Part shown: one piece after another, positions 1 through 8,474 of the stretch | Layout: each line of letters opens with the position of its first letter | Numbering within the stretch: position 1 is the first letter of the stretch | Assembly (NCBI GenBank): GCA_013362315.1 | Contig: JABFWL010000176.1 | Location: forward strand, 1-37,778 | Length of the DNA stretch: 37,778 nucleotides | Source of the DNA: Catenulispora sp. | GTDB taxonomy: Bacteria > Actinomycetota > Actinomycetes > Streptomycetales > Catenulisporaceae | Direction: 5' to 3' | Notes under the pieces: generated by a model | Told to the model about the DNA's origin: nothing | What the model saw: only the letters and a program-made list of their open reading frames with translations | Databases searched by the model: none | Position numbers and translations under genes: made by a program

Positions 1-406
1 AGCGCGGCGGCCTCGGCGGCGCGGACAGGTGCTCGCCGACCCGCCGCACCAGCCGTGCCATCTCGTACGCGATCAGCCCGATGTCGGCATTAGCGTCGCT
101 GAACACCGCGAGCCCGGCACCGGACCCGGCCGCCATCACGAACAGGAACCCCTGCTCGAACTCGATCATCGTCTGCCGGACGCCGCCGGTCTCGAAGTGC
201 CGCGAGGTGCCCTTGGCCAGGCTGTGCAGCCCGGAGGCGACGGCGGCCAGGTGCTCGCCGTCCTCCCGGGACAGCGCCGCCGACGCCGCCAGCGGCAGCC
301 CGTCCGCGGACAGCACCATGGCGCAGCGCACCGCCCGCACCTGCCCGACCAGGTCGTCGAGCAGCCAGTCGAGCTCGCCCGGCGGATGGGTGCGTGCCTC
401 GGTCAT
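1..406 (-). CDS. Roadblock/LC7 domain protein (CvnB-like), partial
   Basis: Reverse-strand reading frame that starts at the ATG at 406-404 and runs off the left edge with no stop, giving about 135 residues, close to the usual family length. The start reads MTEARTHPPGELDWLLDDLV, followed by VRCAMVLSADGLPLAAS and later MIEFEQGFLFVMAAG, typical of Roadblock/LC7 proteins. Its ATG overlaps the TGA of the upstream histidine kinase (ATGA), so the two are translationally coupled. In conservons this protein is CvnB, which is thought to link the kinase-like CvnA to the small GTPase CvnD; CvnC and CvnD would be expected just left of the window. The family call is firm; the signalling role is taken from known conservons. 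Confidence 0.88.
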   Translation of the reverse strand, partial: MTEARTHPPGELDWLLDDLVGQVRAVRCAMVLSADGLPLAASAALSREDGEHLAAVASGLHSLAKGTSRHFETGGVRQTMIEFEQGFLFVMAAGSGAGLAVFSDANADIGLIAYEMARLVRRVGEHLSAPPRPPR

Positions 407-2700
407 CCGGACCCCCTTCGATCGTTCGCACCGTTCGGATCGTTCGCGCCGTTCGCGCTGTTCGGACCGTTCGGACCGTTCGGACCGTCGTCGTCGGCGT
501 CAGCGCGGCCGAGCGTCCACCCGTTCTGGAACGCGGCCATCGTGGCGCGCACCTCGTCCGGCGAGCGAGACTCCGGGACCCGCCGGTCGTCGGAGCCGCT
601 CACCTGGGTCGCCGTCCGGTGCCCGCGCAGCTGCGGCGCCAAGCTGGACTGGCGGACCCGGCGCGGCAAGCCGTTCTCCCCCACGGTCACCGGTACACGC
701 TGGTCCGTCCTCGAACGCTTCGCGCGCGGGTCCTGCCCCCAGCCGTCGACCGACCCGACGGGATCCGGTGTCCTGGAGCCGCGGTCCGGCCGCGCGTGGC
801 CGTCGAACCCGTTGAACCCGAAGGATTCTCCGGCCTGTCCGACCTGTCCGGTCTCTTCGGCCCGACCAAGCTGCTCGGGTTGATCGGGCTCTTCAAGCTG
901 CCCGGCCTGCTCGAGCACTGAGACCGGCAGCCACACCTGTGCGAGCGTGCCGCCCCCCGGCGACGCGCTCAGCAGCACCGTGACGCCGTGCCGCCGGGCC
1001 AGCCGGCTGACGACGAACAGCCCGAGCCGGTCGCTGTCGAACATGTCGCTGGCCCGGGCGTCGGCCAGGCGCGCGTTCGCCTTGGCCAGCGCCTCCGGGC
1101 CCATCCCGAGCCCGGCGTCCTCGACCTCGATAACGCACCGTCCCTCGGCCGATGTCGCACGGACCGTGATCCGCGCGTCGGGCGGCGAGAACACCGTCGC
1201 GTTCTCCACCAGCTCGGCCACCAGGTGCGTCAGGTCCGCGACCGCGCCGCCGACCACCCGGGCCGCGGGCACCCGGCGCACGTCGACCCGGGCGAAGTCC
1301 TCGACCTCGGCGACCGCCGAGCGCAGCACGTCCAGCAGCGGCACCGGCAGCCGCCAGCCGCGCCCCGGCGCCTGTCCGGACAGGATGATCAGGCTCTCGG
1401 CGTGCCGGCGCATCCGGGTGGCCAGGTGGTCCAGCCGGAACAGGTCCTCGACCTCCGCCGGGTCCATGACCCGGCGCTCCATGGCGTCGAGCAGCGCCAG
1501 CTGCCGGTGCACCAGGATCTGGCTGCGCCGGGCCAGATTCAGGAAGATCCGCGCGACGCCGCTGACCATCTCGGCCCGCTCGACCGCGGCGTCCAGGGCC
1601 GCGCGCTGCACGACGGCCAGCGCCTCGGCCACCTGGCCGATCTCGTCGTCGAAGGCGCCGCTCGGTGCCCGGCCGGGGCGTGCGCCACTGTTGCCGTCGG
1701 CACCGTTTGCGCCGCCTTCAAAGCCTTCGCCGCCGGATCGGCCGATCGAGGCCGGCCGCGGCGCGGCCTGCTCGAGGTCGACGGGGTCGCCGGCCCGCAG
1801 CCGGGCGATGGCAGCGGGAAGCCGGCGGCCGGCCAGGTCCAGCGCGTCGTCCCGCAGCCCCACGAGCTCCACCACCAGGCCGCGCCCGACCCGCACCGAC
1901 ACCGGCAGGCTGACCACCACGGCCAGCAACCCCAGCACCGCCGCCGCCTCGGTCCCGCTCGACGGCGCGTCGGCGGCCTTGGCCTGGGCCAGCCGGTCGC
2001 CGACGGCGCGCGCCGCGTCGATCGCGGTGTCGTAGGCGTCGAAGACGTCGGCGACGGCGACGGTGTGCGAGGCCACCTGCCGACGCAGGGCCGGCAGCGT
2101 GTCGAAAGCGGTGAGCGCGGCGTGGACCCGGGTTCGGAGATCGGCGGCGAGCGCCCCGATCGGCACCGCCGCGGCGGCCGTGCCGGTCCGGACCGCCGCG
2201 AGCGCGGTGTCGGTCGCCGCCGCCGTCGCGGTGAAGGAGCCGGGCTGGGGATCGGGCTGGGTCAGCAGCCTGACGGCGGCCCGCCGTTCCAGCTCCAGCG
2301 CGGTCTCCGCGTCGGCCATCGGGGCGCGGACCGGCTTGTCCAGAGCTGCGACCTGCTGTTCGGCGTAGGCGCCGCGGACTTCGGTGACGGTCGCCAGCCC
2401 CCACAGCGCCATCAGCGCGACCACTGGGATGGCGAGTAGGGCGACGATCTTCGCCCGGACGGTGCGGGGGCGCAGGCGCCAGGAGGCACTGGATTTCGGG
2501 ACTGTGGCCGGTGCGGCTTCGGCCGTCGCCTTTTGAGCCTTCAGTGTTTGAGGCTTCGACGTCTGGGACTTCGGCGTATAAGTGTTCGACGTTCCGCTCT
2601 TCGACGGCCGGGCCGTCGGCACGAGCGCGCCGGGCGCGGACCGGCCGGGCGCGGCGGCCGGGTTCAGGCGGCGGTGCCGACCGCCGGCGGGATGGCTCAT
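403..2700 (-). CDS. Conservon-type sensor histidine kinase (CvnA-like)
   Basis: 765-residue membrane-bound kinase-like protein. A low-complexity basic N-terminus is followed by a transmembrane segment (about residues 85-108, KIVALLAIPVVALMALWGL), an extracellular helical sensor region, a second membrane segment (about 255-280), then a dimerisation-like region with FRLDHLATRMRRHAESL. The HATPase domain shows the N-box ELVENATVFSPP, the G-box EDAGLGMG and RLGLFVVSRLA. This matches CvnA-type orphan kinases, which usually lack a partner response regulator. The C-terminal 130 residues are low-complexity and end in repeated NGPNGPN-like triplets (see repeat at 425-487). It lies 9 bases after the MHYT gene and overlaps the Roadblock gene. 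No good ribosome site precedes the ATG, consistent with coupling to the MHYT gene. Confidence 0.9.
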   Translation of the reverse strand: MSHPAGGRHRRLNPAAAPGRSAPGALVPTARPSKSGTSNTYTPKSQTSKPQTLKAQKATAEAAPATVPKSSASWRLRPRTVRAKIVALLAIPVVALMALWGLATVTEVRGAYAEQQVAALDKPVRAPMADAETALELERRAAVRLLTQPDPQPGSFTATAAATDTALAAVRTGTAAAAVPIGALAADLRTRVHAALTAFDTLPALRRQVASHTVAVADVFDAYDTAIDAARAVGDRLAQAKAADAPSSGTEAAAVLGLLAVVVSLPVSVRVGRGLVVELVGLRDDALDLAGRRLPAAIARLRAGDPVDLEQAAPRPASIGRSGGEGFEGGANGADGNSGARPGRAPSGAFDDEIGQVAEALAVVQRAALDAAVERAEMVSGVARIFLNLARRSQILVHRQLALLDAMERRVMDPAEVEDLFRLDHLATRMRRHAESLIILSGQAPGRGWRLPVPLLDVLRSAVAEVEDFARVDVRRVPAARVVGGAVADLTHLVAELVENATVFSPPDARITVRATSAEGRCVIEVEDAGLGMGPEALAKANARLADARASDMFDSDRLGLFVVSRLARRHGVTVLLSASPGGGTLAQVWLPVSVLEQAGQLEEPDQPEQLGRAEETGQVGQAGESFGFNGFDGHARPDRGSRTPDPVGSVDGWGQDPRAKRSRTDQRVPVTVGENGLPRRVRQSSLAPQLRGHRTATQVSGSDDRRVPESRSPDEVRATMAAFQNGWTLGRADADDDGPNGPNGPNSANGANDPNGANDRRGSG
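425..487. repeat. 9-bp tandem repeat at 3' end of the histidine kinase gene
   Basis: Seven consecutive 9-bp units related to ttcggaccg; the last three (461-487) are identical. On the coding strand they encode a C-terminal tail of NGP, NGA and NDP triplets. The unit length keeps the frame, so copy-number changes would lengthen or shorten the tail without truncating the kinase. Confidence 0.9.
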
Positions 2701-2709
2701 CGTGGAGTG

Positions 2710-3564
2710 TCAGTTCTCTGCGGACCGAATCTGCGCGGTCCCGATCTCTGCGGTCCGACGGCCCGGTTCCCCACCGGGACGCCCGCCGCCGGCGGGTAAT
2801 CGGGCGGCGGCGGTGCGGGCCCCCGAGGTCGGCGACAGCGCGACGAACGCCCACGCCAGGAACAGGTAGGACCCGAGCAGCACGGTCATCGGCACGATGA
2901 AGTCCATTCCCGAGGCGCCGGCCGGCGGCGGCGCGCCGGCCGTGACGTGGACGTGGGCCGCGGCCATCCCGGTGTAGTGCATGGCGGTCACGGCCAGCCC
3001 CATCACCAGCGAGGCGCCGAGCGCCGCCGGCGGGGTGTGCATCGTCAGCGTGAACCACAGCGCCACGGTCGCCGCCACCACCGCGATGACGACGGACAGC
3101 AGCACCGTGGCGTTGTCATAGCTGACGGTGCCGGACACGTGCATCGCGTTCATGCCCAGGTAGTGCATGGCGGCGACGCCGATGCCCATGATCGGGCCGC
3201 CGAGCGCCAGCGCGGCCGGCCGGCCGCGGACGTAGCCGACCACGAACACGCCGAATCCGACGACGACGATGGAGACCAGGAGGCTGGCGAAGGTCAGCAG
3301 AGCGTCGTAGCGGACCGCGCTGCCCGACACCGCGAAGCCGATCATCGCGATGAAGTGCATCGTCCAGATCCCGATGCCGATCGCCACCGACGACTGCAGC
3401 AGCCAGCCGCGGCGCTGCCGCCCGGCGGCGCCCAGCGCCCGCACCATGCACCGCAGCCCCAGCGCGCCGCCGACGCACGCCATGACATAGGAAAGAGCTG
3501 GTGCCACCCACCCGAAGCCGAGCTCTGTCGTGGAGCCCATCGGCATCGGCCCCATCGGACCCAT
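2710..3564 (-). CDS. MHYT-domain integral membrane sensor protein
   Basis: 284-residue polytopic membrane protein with about seven hydrophobic segments. Three MHYT-type repeats are visible: IWTMHFIAMIGF, AAMHYLGMNAMH and TAMHYTGMAAAH. In this family the Met and His residues are proposed to bind copper and sense oxygen, CO or NO; that role is prediction-based. The ATG at 3564 is chosen because a gtgggagg ribosome site lies just upstream and because upstream in-frame sequence does not look coding. The C-terminal tail is low-complexity (GRRTAEIGTAQIRSAEN) and its DNA contains imperfect tctgcgg repeats. The gene is followed after 9 bases by the conservon kinase, suggesting that it supplies sensory input to that kinase. 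Confidence 0.87.
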   Translation of the reverse strand: MGPMGPMPMGSTTELGFGWVAPALSYVMACVGGALGLRCMVRALGAAGRQRRGWLLQSSVAIGIGIWTMHFIAMIGFAVSGSAVRYDALLTFASLLVSIVVVGFGVFVVGYVRGRPAALALGGPIMGIGVAAMHYLGMNAMHVSGTVSYDNATVLLSVVIAVVAATVALWFTLTMHTPPAALGASLVMGLAVTAMHYTGMAAAHVHVTAGAPPPAGASGMDFIVPMTVLLGSYLFLAWAFVALSPTSGARTAAARLPAGGGRPGGEPGRRTAEIGTAQIRSAEN

Positions 3565-3938
3565 TCTGCCTCCCACCCGGAAACTCCCTCGCCGGGTCAG
3601 ACAATGGCACGATCGGGGGACACTTGCGGGGCCTTTCCAACAAAACGCCCACCACCTGCGGTGATTGTTTAGTGACGGAGGGTCGGCGCTGGCGCGGGCG
3701 CGGTGATGGGCCGATAGCGCCCCGGGTCGGCAGGGCTCACACCCGCTCGGCCCGGCTCGCGCCCGATCGTGCAACTTTCACCCGCGGCGGCTCGGAACCC
3801 AGTGGTCTGACATGCGCGGATGTCTTCGACACCGCGTTCTGCTCGCTCAACGGCCCGCTATGCCCTAGCTTCCACAACACGGCCCAGGCCTGGTGGGACA
3901 GCAGGCGAGCCGCCACCGCGAAGAAGGGCCGGATAACC
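3565..3938. promoter_or_regulatory. Divergent intergenic region between MHYT gene and secreted-protein gene
   Basis: 374 bases separate two divergent starts, so promoters for both must lie here. Both starts have good ribosome sites (gtgggagg leftward, gaagaaggg rightward). I see no convincing -35/-10 pair, riboswitch or RNA gene, and the open frames crossing it do not resemble proteins. Confidence 0.4.
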
Positions 3939-5015
3939 ATGATCCACCGCAATGGACGGGCACTGACATGGGGCACTCTCGTGGTGGTCCTCGGGCTGGG
4001 CTCGGCCGGTTTCGCACCGGCCGCCGCCGCGGGTAGCAGCGCTCCGGCCGGCGAGACCGCGGCGCATCACTGGGCGCCGAAGCCGTCCAACGGCTTCTCG
4101 CCGCGGGGGCCGTGGAACACCAAGCTCCCGGCGAACGTCCCGCAGGCGCCCAACTCGCAGGCGATAGTCGCCAACATCCTGCAGGACAAAACTGACAACT
4201 ACGGGAGCTGGGCGATCAACACCGTCGAGTACTCCGCGCCGATCTTCACCGCCGACCGGAGCACGCCGCGCACCGCCTGGACCTACTCGAACTGCCTGAA
4301 CATGCCCGAACTGGCACCGGTCATCGCCGACTCGCTGAAGGCCGTGCCGACTCCGCCGGACCTGATCGCGTCGCAGGGCACTGACGAGGCGGTGGCGATC
4401 TACGAGCCGGACACGGATACGTACTGGGACTTCTGGCGGGCCGAGAAGGATGCTTCCGGGCACTGGTCGGCGTGCTGGGGCGGCGAGATCAAGCATTACA
4501 AGCACAATCCTGGGATCTTCCCCAACCCGCTCGGCGCGACGGCGACCGGGCTGCCGATGGGCGCGTTCCTGATTCGACCGGAGGAGTTGGCGGCCGGACA
4601 TATCGATCACGCTGTCAACATCTCTGTGGTCCGGACTCAGGCGAACTGCTTCTCCTGGCCGGCGACTCGCGACGATGGCAACACGCCGGGGGCGGACATC
4701 CCGTGCGAGGGGCAGCGCTTCCGGCTGGATCCGACGTTTGATGTCAATACGCTGCAAAGTCCGGCCGCGCGCACTATTGCGCGGGCTATGCAGGAGTACG
4801 GGCTGATTCTGACCGACAAGGCCGGTGCGGTGGTCACGCAGGCTGAGGATCCGCGGCCTATTGCGGCGGCGAACGGTGGAGTGGATCCGTACGACCTGCT
4901 GTTCGATCCTTCTGGCACGTATCCCGAGTCGATGTCGCGGTATGTGCTGCTGAACGACATACCGATCGACCGGTTGCAGGCGCTGCCGTTGAACTATGGG
5001 GAGCCGGCGCGGTAG
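3939..5015 (+). CDS. Secreted protein of unknown function
   Basis: 358 residues from the ATG at 3939, preceded by gaagaaggg. The start MIHRNGRALTWG, a hydrophobic core (LVVVLGLGSAGFAPA) and AAAAGSS form a Sec signal peptide, probably cut near residue 32. The mature protein is rich in Trp, Asn and Pro. It contains the blocks YWDFWRAEKDASGHW, WGGEIKHY, LGATATGLPMGAFLIRPEEL and IDHAVNIS. The pattern of an ATGLP block, a glutamate-containing block and G-x-IDHA recalls a family of secreted actinobacterial proteins without assigned function. Four cysteines could form disulfides. I do not recognise a catalytic motif; a polysaccharide-directed role is possible but unsupported. It is transcribed away from the conservon and converges on the lipoprotein gene. 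Confidence 0.82.
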   Translation: MIHRNGRALTWGTLVVVLGLGSAGFAPAAAAGSSAPAGETAAHHWAPKPSNGFSPRGPWNTKLPANVPQAPNSQAIVANILQDKTDNYGSWAINTVEYSAPIFTADRSTPRTAWTYSNCLNMPELAPVIADSLKAVPTPPDLIASQGTDEAVAIYEPDTDTYWDFWRAEKDASGHWSACWGGEIKHYKHNPGIFPNPLGATATGLPMGAFLIRPEELAAGHIDHAVNISVVRTQANCFSWPATRDDGNTPGADIPCEGQRFRLDPTFDVNTLQSPAARTIARAMQEYGLILTDKAGAVVTQAEDPRPIAAANGGVDPYDLLFDPSGTYPESMSRYVLLNDIPIDRLQALPLNYGEPAR

Positions 5016-5024
5016 GGCGGCAGT

Positions 5025-5087
5025 GCATCGGGTAGTCCGGTGCCGCGCATCGGGTAGCCCGGCGCCGCATCAGGCAAATCCGGTGCC
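5025..5087. repeat. Three imperfect ~21-bp direct repeats between convergent genes
   Basis: Units begin at 5025, 5047 and 5067 and share the pattern gcatcgggtag-ccgg-gcc; the third is more diverged. A fourth partial copy (gcatca) overlaps the stop codon of the lipoprotein gene at 5091. They almost fill the 75-base gap between two convergent stop codons. I see no clear hairpin with a T-tract. Confidence 0.75.
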
Positions 5088-5090
5088 GCA

Positions 5091-5648
5091 TCAGTCGTTG
5101 TCGATCTTTGTGCCGTCGGAGTTGAGCAGGTACCAGCCTGCGCCGAACGCCTTCGAACCCTCGCCGTTGGTGTCACCGGGCTTGGTGTCGCCGGCGAAGT
5201 AGTACAGCGGGTGTCCGTTGTAGGTGACCTGCTTGGTGCCGTCGGCGCGGGTGGTCGTGCCGAGCTTGCTCATGTCGCCGCCGGTGATGGTTGGTGCGCC
5301 GGTGGTGAGGACCGGCGGCCAGGCGGTGGCGCAGGCACCGGTGCAGGTGGAGGTGGTGCTGGTGTCGGCCTCGAAGAGGTAGATCGCCTTGCCGGAGGAA
5401 TCGGTCAGGGCGGTGGGGAACTTGGGGGTGCCGAACTTCAAGGCTGTGCCGGCCGCTGGGGGCGCGGGGGTGGTGGGCGACGGGGAGGCGGGGCCGTAGC
5501 CTGGGGCGCTGCTTGAGGGGGGCGTGGTGGTAGGGCTGGTGGGGTTGGTGGTGCTGGTGTGGCTGCTGCTGCCGCCGCAGGCGGCTGCGAGGGAGAGAGC
5601 GGCGGCCGCTATGGCGGTCAGTGTCGAGGAGCGCCGGATCGTGGTCAT
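5091..5648 (-). CDS. Lipoprotein with secreted repeat of unknown function (COG4315-like)
   Basis: 185 residues. The ATG at 5648 follows an excellent aggagg site, which rules out the longer upstream start. The lipobox LAAAC places the lipidated cysteine at about residue 24. A Ser/Thr/Pro-rich linker (about 25-80) leads to paired repeats: GKAIYLFEADTSTTSTCTG with CATAWPPV, then VTYNGHPLYYFAGDTKPGDT and FGAGWYLL. This Y-x-F-x-D-x-x-CxGxCAxxWPP pattern defines the PF03640/COG4315 lipoproteins, which some studies link to redox proteins, although no activity is settled. It lies 47 bases beyond the ferredoxin gene on the same strand and could be reached by read-through, but nothing suggests it belongs to the biosynthetic cluster. 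Confidence 0.88.
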   Translation of the reverse strand: MTTIRRSSTLTAIAAAALSLAAACGGSSSHTSTTNPTSPTTTPPSSSAPGYGPASPSPTTPAPPAAGTALKFGTPKFPTALTDSSGKAIYLFEADTSTTSTCTGACATAWPPVLTTGAPTITGGDMSKLGTTTRADGTKQVTYNGHPLYYFAGDTKPGDTNGEGSKAFGAGWYLLNSDGTKIDND

Positions 5649-5695
5649 GGGAGACCTCCTGACCTGCTGTGCGCCGTCGGGGTGCGGCGGCGCGG

Positions 5696-5944
5696 TCACC
5701 CCCCGAAACGGAAACGGGCGTCAACGGGTTCAGCGGGCGAAGCCTCGATGGCTTGCACAGGACACAGCAGAACAGCTTGATCCACCGCAGACCGCAGGCC
5801 GGCGTCCGGATACGGCTCCCGCACCACGACCAAGCCCTCGTCGTCCTGATCGAACATCTCCGGCAGGATCGAGGCGCAGTTCCCCGATCCACAGCAGCGC
5901 GTGCGGTCGGCACGCACGGCGAGCCGCGGCTCGCCGCTCACCAC
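5696..5944 (-). CDS. 3Fe-4S ferredoxin, redox partner of the adjacent P450
   Basis: About 82 residues. The cluster-binding pattern is visible as RTRCCGSGNCASILPEMFD followed by LLCPVQAI: a Cys set separated by short loops with a final CP. This is the usual form of actinomycete single-cluster ferredoxins that feed P450s. Two adjacent GTG codons (5944 and 5941) could start it; the second overlaps the P450 stop (GTGA), so coupling to the P450 is likely either way. It is the last gene of the eight-gene leftward operon. No ferredoxin reductase is in the window, so a housekeeping one would supply electrons. Confidence 0.9.
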   Translation of the reverse strand: MVSGEPRLAVRADRTRCCGSGNCASILPEMFDQDDEGLVVVREPYPDAGLRSAVDQAVLLCPVQAIEASPAEPVDARFRFGG

Positions 5945-7149
5945 GCCACCTCCAGACGATGCACGCCGTGGATCATCCGGTCATGGGCGAACTCGATCCG
6001 GCCCTCGCCCTCAGCGACCCGCAGAGTCGGGAAGCGCCGGATCGTACGCTCGATCGCCACCTGGAGCTCCACTCTCGCGAGCGCCTGCCCGAGGCATTGG
6101 TGCACGCCGTAGCCGAACGACAGGTGGTGCCGGGCGCCGCGGTCGAGTCGGAGCCGGTCGGGGTCCTCGAAGGCCGCCGGGTCACGGTTGGCGGCCTCGA
6201 CGGAGACGATCACACCCTCGCCGGCCCTGATGATCTGGTCGGCGACCGTGACGTCCGCTGTGGCGACCCGACTCAAGCCGGCGCTCGCGATGGTGTGGAA
6301 GCGCAGCAGCTCCTCGACGGCAGCCGGGATCGCCTCAGGTGCCGAGCCGAGGAAGTCCCATGCCGTCCGGTCGCGCAGCAGCGTGGCCAGGGTGAGACTC
6401 AGCATGCTGGCGGAGGTCTCGTGTCCGGCGGTCAGCAGCAGGCGGGCCGTGCCCAGCAGGTCGGCCCGACTCATCCGGCCGTCCCGGACCGGCCCCTGGA
6501 CCAGGACGCTGAGCAGGTCCGTCTCAGGGTTCTTCTCCTTCCCCGTGACCAGCTCTTCGAGGTAGTCCGACAGGCCGCGCAGGGTGCCGATGAGCTGCCG
6601 CTGGGTTGCCGCCGAGTCGATCAGTGCCACGCTCAGCTCCTCGAAGTGCGGCCGATCGGCCACCGGCACGCCGAGGAGTTCGCACAGCACCAGCGAGGGC
6701 AGCGGGACGGCCAGCGTCGAGATCAGGTCGCAGGGCGGGCCCGCGGCCTGCACCGCGTCCAGGCAGGCCGCGGCGCGCTCTTCGACCATCGGCCGCAGCG
6801 TCGCGATCCGGCGGACGGTGAAGAACCCGGTCAGCAGTCGGCGCAGCTCATCGTGGGCAGGCGGATCCATCCGCAGCATCGTCGCCCCGCCCGCGCCGCC
6901 GGCCGCCGCCGCGAGCCGGCTGCCGCGGAATCCCGGACGCAGGTGCGGGTAGCCGGGCCGGCCGACGTCGGCGCTGAACCGGTTGTCCGCCAGCACGGCG
7001 CGGGCCTCCCGCCAGCCGGTCACGATCCAGGCCGTGCTGTCGTCCCAGAGCCGGACCCGGTCCACCGGGCCGCGCGCGGCGAGCTCCGCGAGCTGCCGGG
7101 GGATGCCGTACGGGTCGCTGCGCTGCATCGGGTAGGCGGGCAGACTCAT
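5938..7149 (-). CDS. Cytochrome P450
   Basis: 403 residues, normal for a bacterial class I P450. The I-helix reads LLLTAGHETSAS with the acid/threonine pair for oxygen activation, the ExxR region is VEELLRFHT, and the haem loop is FGYGVHQCLGQALARV with the thiolate ligand at about Cys352. The ATG at 7149 overlaps the stop of the upstream condensation-domain gene (ATGA), and the ferredoxin gene follows with its own overlap. It is probably a monooxygenase acting on the acyl or peptide product of this operon, for example hydroxylating a carrier-bound chain. The substrate cannot be read from the sequence. Confidence 0.95.
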   Translation of the reverse strand: MSLPAYPMQRSDPYGIPRQLAELAARGPVDRVRLWDDSTAWIVTGWREARAVLADNRFSADVGRPGYPHLRPGFRGSRLAAAAGGAGGATMLRMDPPAHDELRRLLTGFFTVRRIATLRPMVEERAAACLDAVQAAGPPCDLISTLAVPLPSLVLCELLGVPVADRPHFEELSVALIDSAATQRQLIGTLRGLSDYLEELVTGKEKNPETDLLSVLVQGPVRDGRMSRADLLGTARLLLTAGHETSASMLSLTLATLLRDRTAWDFLGSAPEAIPAAVEELLRFHTIASAGLSRVATADVTVADQIIRAGEGVIVSVEAANRDPAAFEDPDRLRLDRGARHHLSFGYGVHQCLGQALARVELQVAIERTIRRFPTLRVAEGEGRIEFAHDRMIHGVHRLEVAW

Positions 7150-8474
7150 CGCGAGATCACCGCCACCGCGCTGCTGAACGCGTCCCGCACGCCCCCGACC
7201 CAGTCGGCGTCGAGCCGGTCCGCGGCGTAGCGGAACAGCCCGGTGAGCCGGCCGGACCGCTGTGCGAGCACCAGCTCCAGCTCGAACCGGCTGGCCAGCC
7301 CGTCCGGCCAGGCCAGCTCGGCCGATTCCAGCCCGGCGAACAGGTCCCGGTCCTCGCCGGTGCCGGGCGGCTGCGCGATCATGTGGAACACGGCGTTCTG
7401 CGGGCTGCCGGCGGCTATCTCGGCGCCCGATCCGTAAGGCAGCGTGGCGTGGTGGACGCTCTGGTGCGTCAGCGCGCCGAGGACCGCGCGGCGAAGCTGA
7501 TCCACGCACCCGACCGGATCGTCCGTGATCCGCGCACGCAGGACGCTGAGATTCGCGAACATGCCGACGGTTCCGTGCAACTCGGGCCGGGAGCGGTTGG
7601 CGAAGATCGAGCCGACCGCCAGGTCCTCCTGGCCGGTGCGGGCCGCGAGGCCGTGCATGAACGCGCTCATCAGCAGTACGAACAGGGTGGTCCGGCGTTC
7701 GCGGGCGACCTCGCGGAGCCGGTCCAGCGCGGCCGGATCCAGCTCGACGTCCAGATGCCGGGCCGGCGGCCGCGACCCGGCGGCGCGGAACACGGTGGTG
7801 GCGAGCTCGCGCTCCGGTCCGGGCAGCTCGGCGAAGCGCGCGCCGCGCAGCACGTCGGCCCAGAACCGCCGGCCTGCCTGCGACACGCCGTTGCCGCTGC
7901 CGGCGGCCGCCGCGGCGAAGTCGGCGTACCGGGTCTGTTCCGGTTCCAGCTCCGGCCGCCGGTCGGCGACGATCGCGGTGTAGGCGCGGCCGAGGGCGGA
8001 CAGCACCAGGCGGTTCGACCACCCGTCCGTCATCAGATGGTTGACGTTGACGACGAACAGGTGCTCGTCCGGGCCGGTCCGCCACAGCGCCGCGCGCACC
8101 GGCCGGACCTTCGGGTCCGGCTCGTCCAGCAGCAGCTCGCGCACCTGGTCGAAGGCGTCCGCGAACGGCGTGACCGCGGCGGCGGGCCGCTCCAGCCGGA
8201 CACCGAGCGCCCCGGCCGGCCGGATCACCTGCGTCAGGGCCCTGTTGCGGACTTCGACGGTGGTGCGCAGCGACCCGAAACAGTCGACGACGGCGGCGAG
8301 CGCCCGCTCCAGGGCCTCGGCGTCGAGCGGACCGGTGAGCCGCAGGACCACCGGCACGCTCAGCAGGCCGAGCCCGCCCCGAGTGCGGTTCGCCAGCCAC
8401 AGCGTCCGTTGCGCCGGAGACGCCGGAGCGACCCGCACCTCGGTGTCCGTTTCCACATCCGCTGAGATGGTCAT
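7146..8474 (-). CDS. Free-standing NRPS-type condensation domain protein (I)
   Basis: 442 residues, the size of one condensation domain and nothing else. It opens with VAPASPAQRTLWLANRTRG (like C1) and has NVNHLMTDGWSNRLVL in the catalytic region. The canonical HHxxxDG is NHLMTDG here (N145-G151), so the first His is Asn but the catalytic second His (146) and Asp150 remain. LAVGSIFANRSRPEL and VGMFANLSVLR match the later C-domain core motifs. The ATG at 8474 overlaps the FAAL stop and the TGA overlaps the P450 start. Such stand-alone domains join two carrier-bound partners, or a carrier-bound acyl group and a free amine or alcohol. Donor and acceptor are unknown; the FAAL/ACP pair next door is the obvious donor candidate. 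Confidence 0.9.
   Translation of the reverse strand: MTISADVETDTEVRVAPASPAQRTLWLANRTRGGLGLLSVPVVLRLTGPLDAEALERALAAVVDCFGSLRTTVEVRNRALTQVIRPAGALGVRLERPAAAVTPFADAFDQVRELLLDEPDPKVRPVRAALWRTGPDEHLFVVNVNHLMTDGWSNRLVLSALGRAYTAIVADRRPELEPEQTRYADFAAAAAGSGNGVSQAGRRFWADVLRGARFAELPGPERELATTVFRAAGSRPPARHLDVELDPAALDRLREVARERRTTLFVLLMSAFMHGLAARTGQEDLAVGSIFANRSRPELHGTVGMFANLSVLRARITDDPVGCVDQLRRAVLGALTHQSVHHATLPYGSGAEIAAGSPQNAVFHMIAQPPGTGEDRDLFAGLESAELAWPDGLASRFELELVLAQRSGRLTGLFRYAADRLDADWVGGVRDAFSSAVAVISR

Noticed and set aside
3501-3938. N-terminal extension of the secreted protein upstream of 3939
   Set aside because: The ATG at 3939 has a good ribosome site and begins a clear signal peptide; the upstream frame is unlike protein and would bury the signal.
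5938-8400. 820-codon frame as one P450 fusion protein
   Set aside because: The first half is an Arg/Ala-rich out-of-frame reading of the condensation-domain gene; the P450 starts at 7149 with an ATGA overlap.
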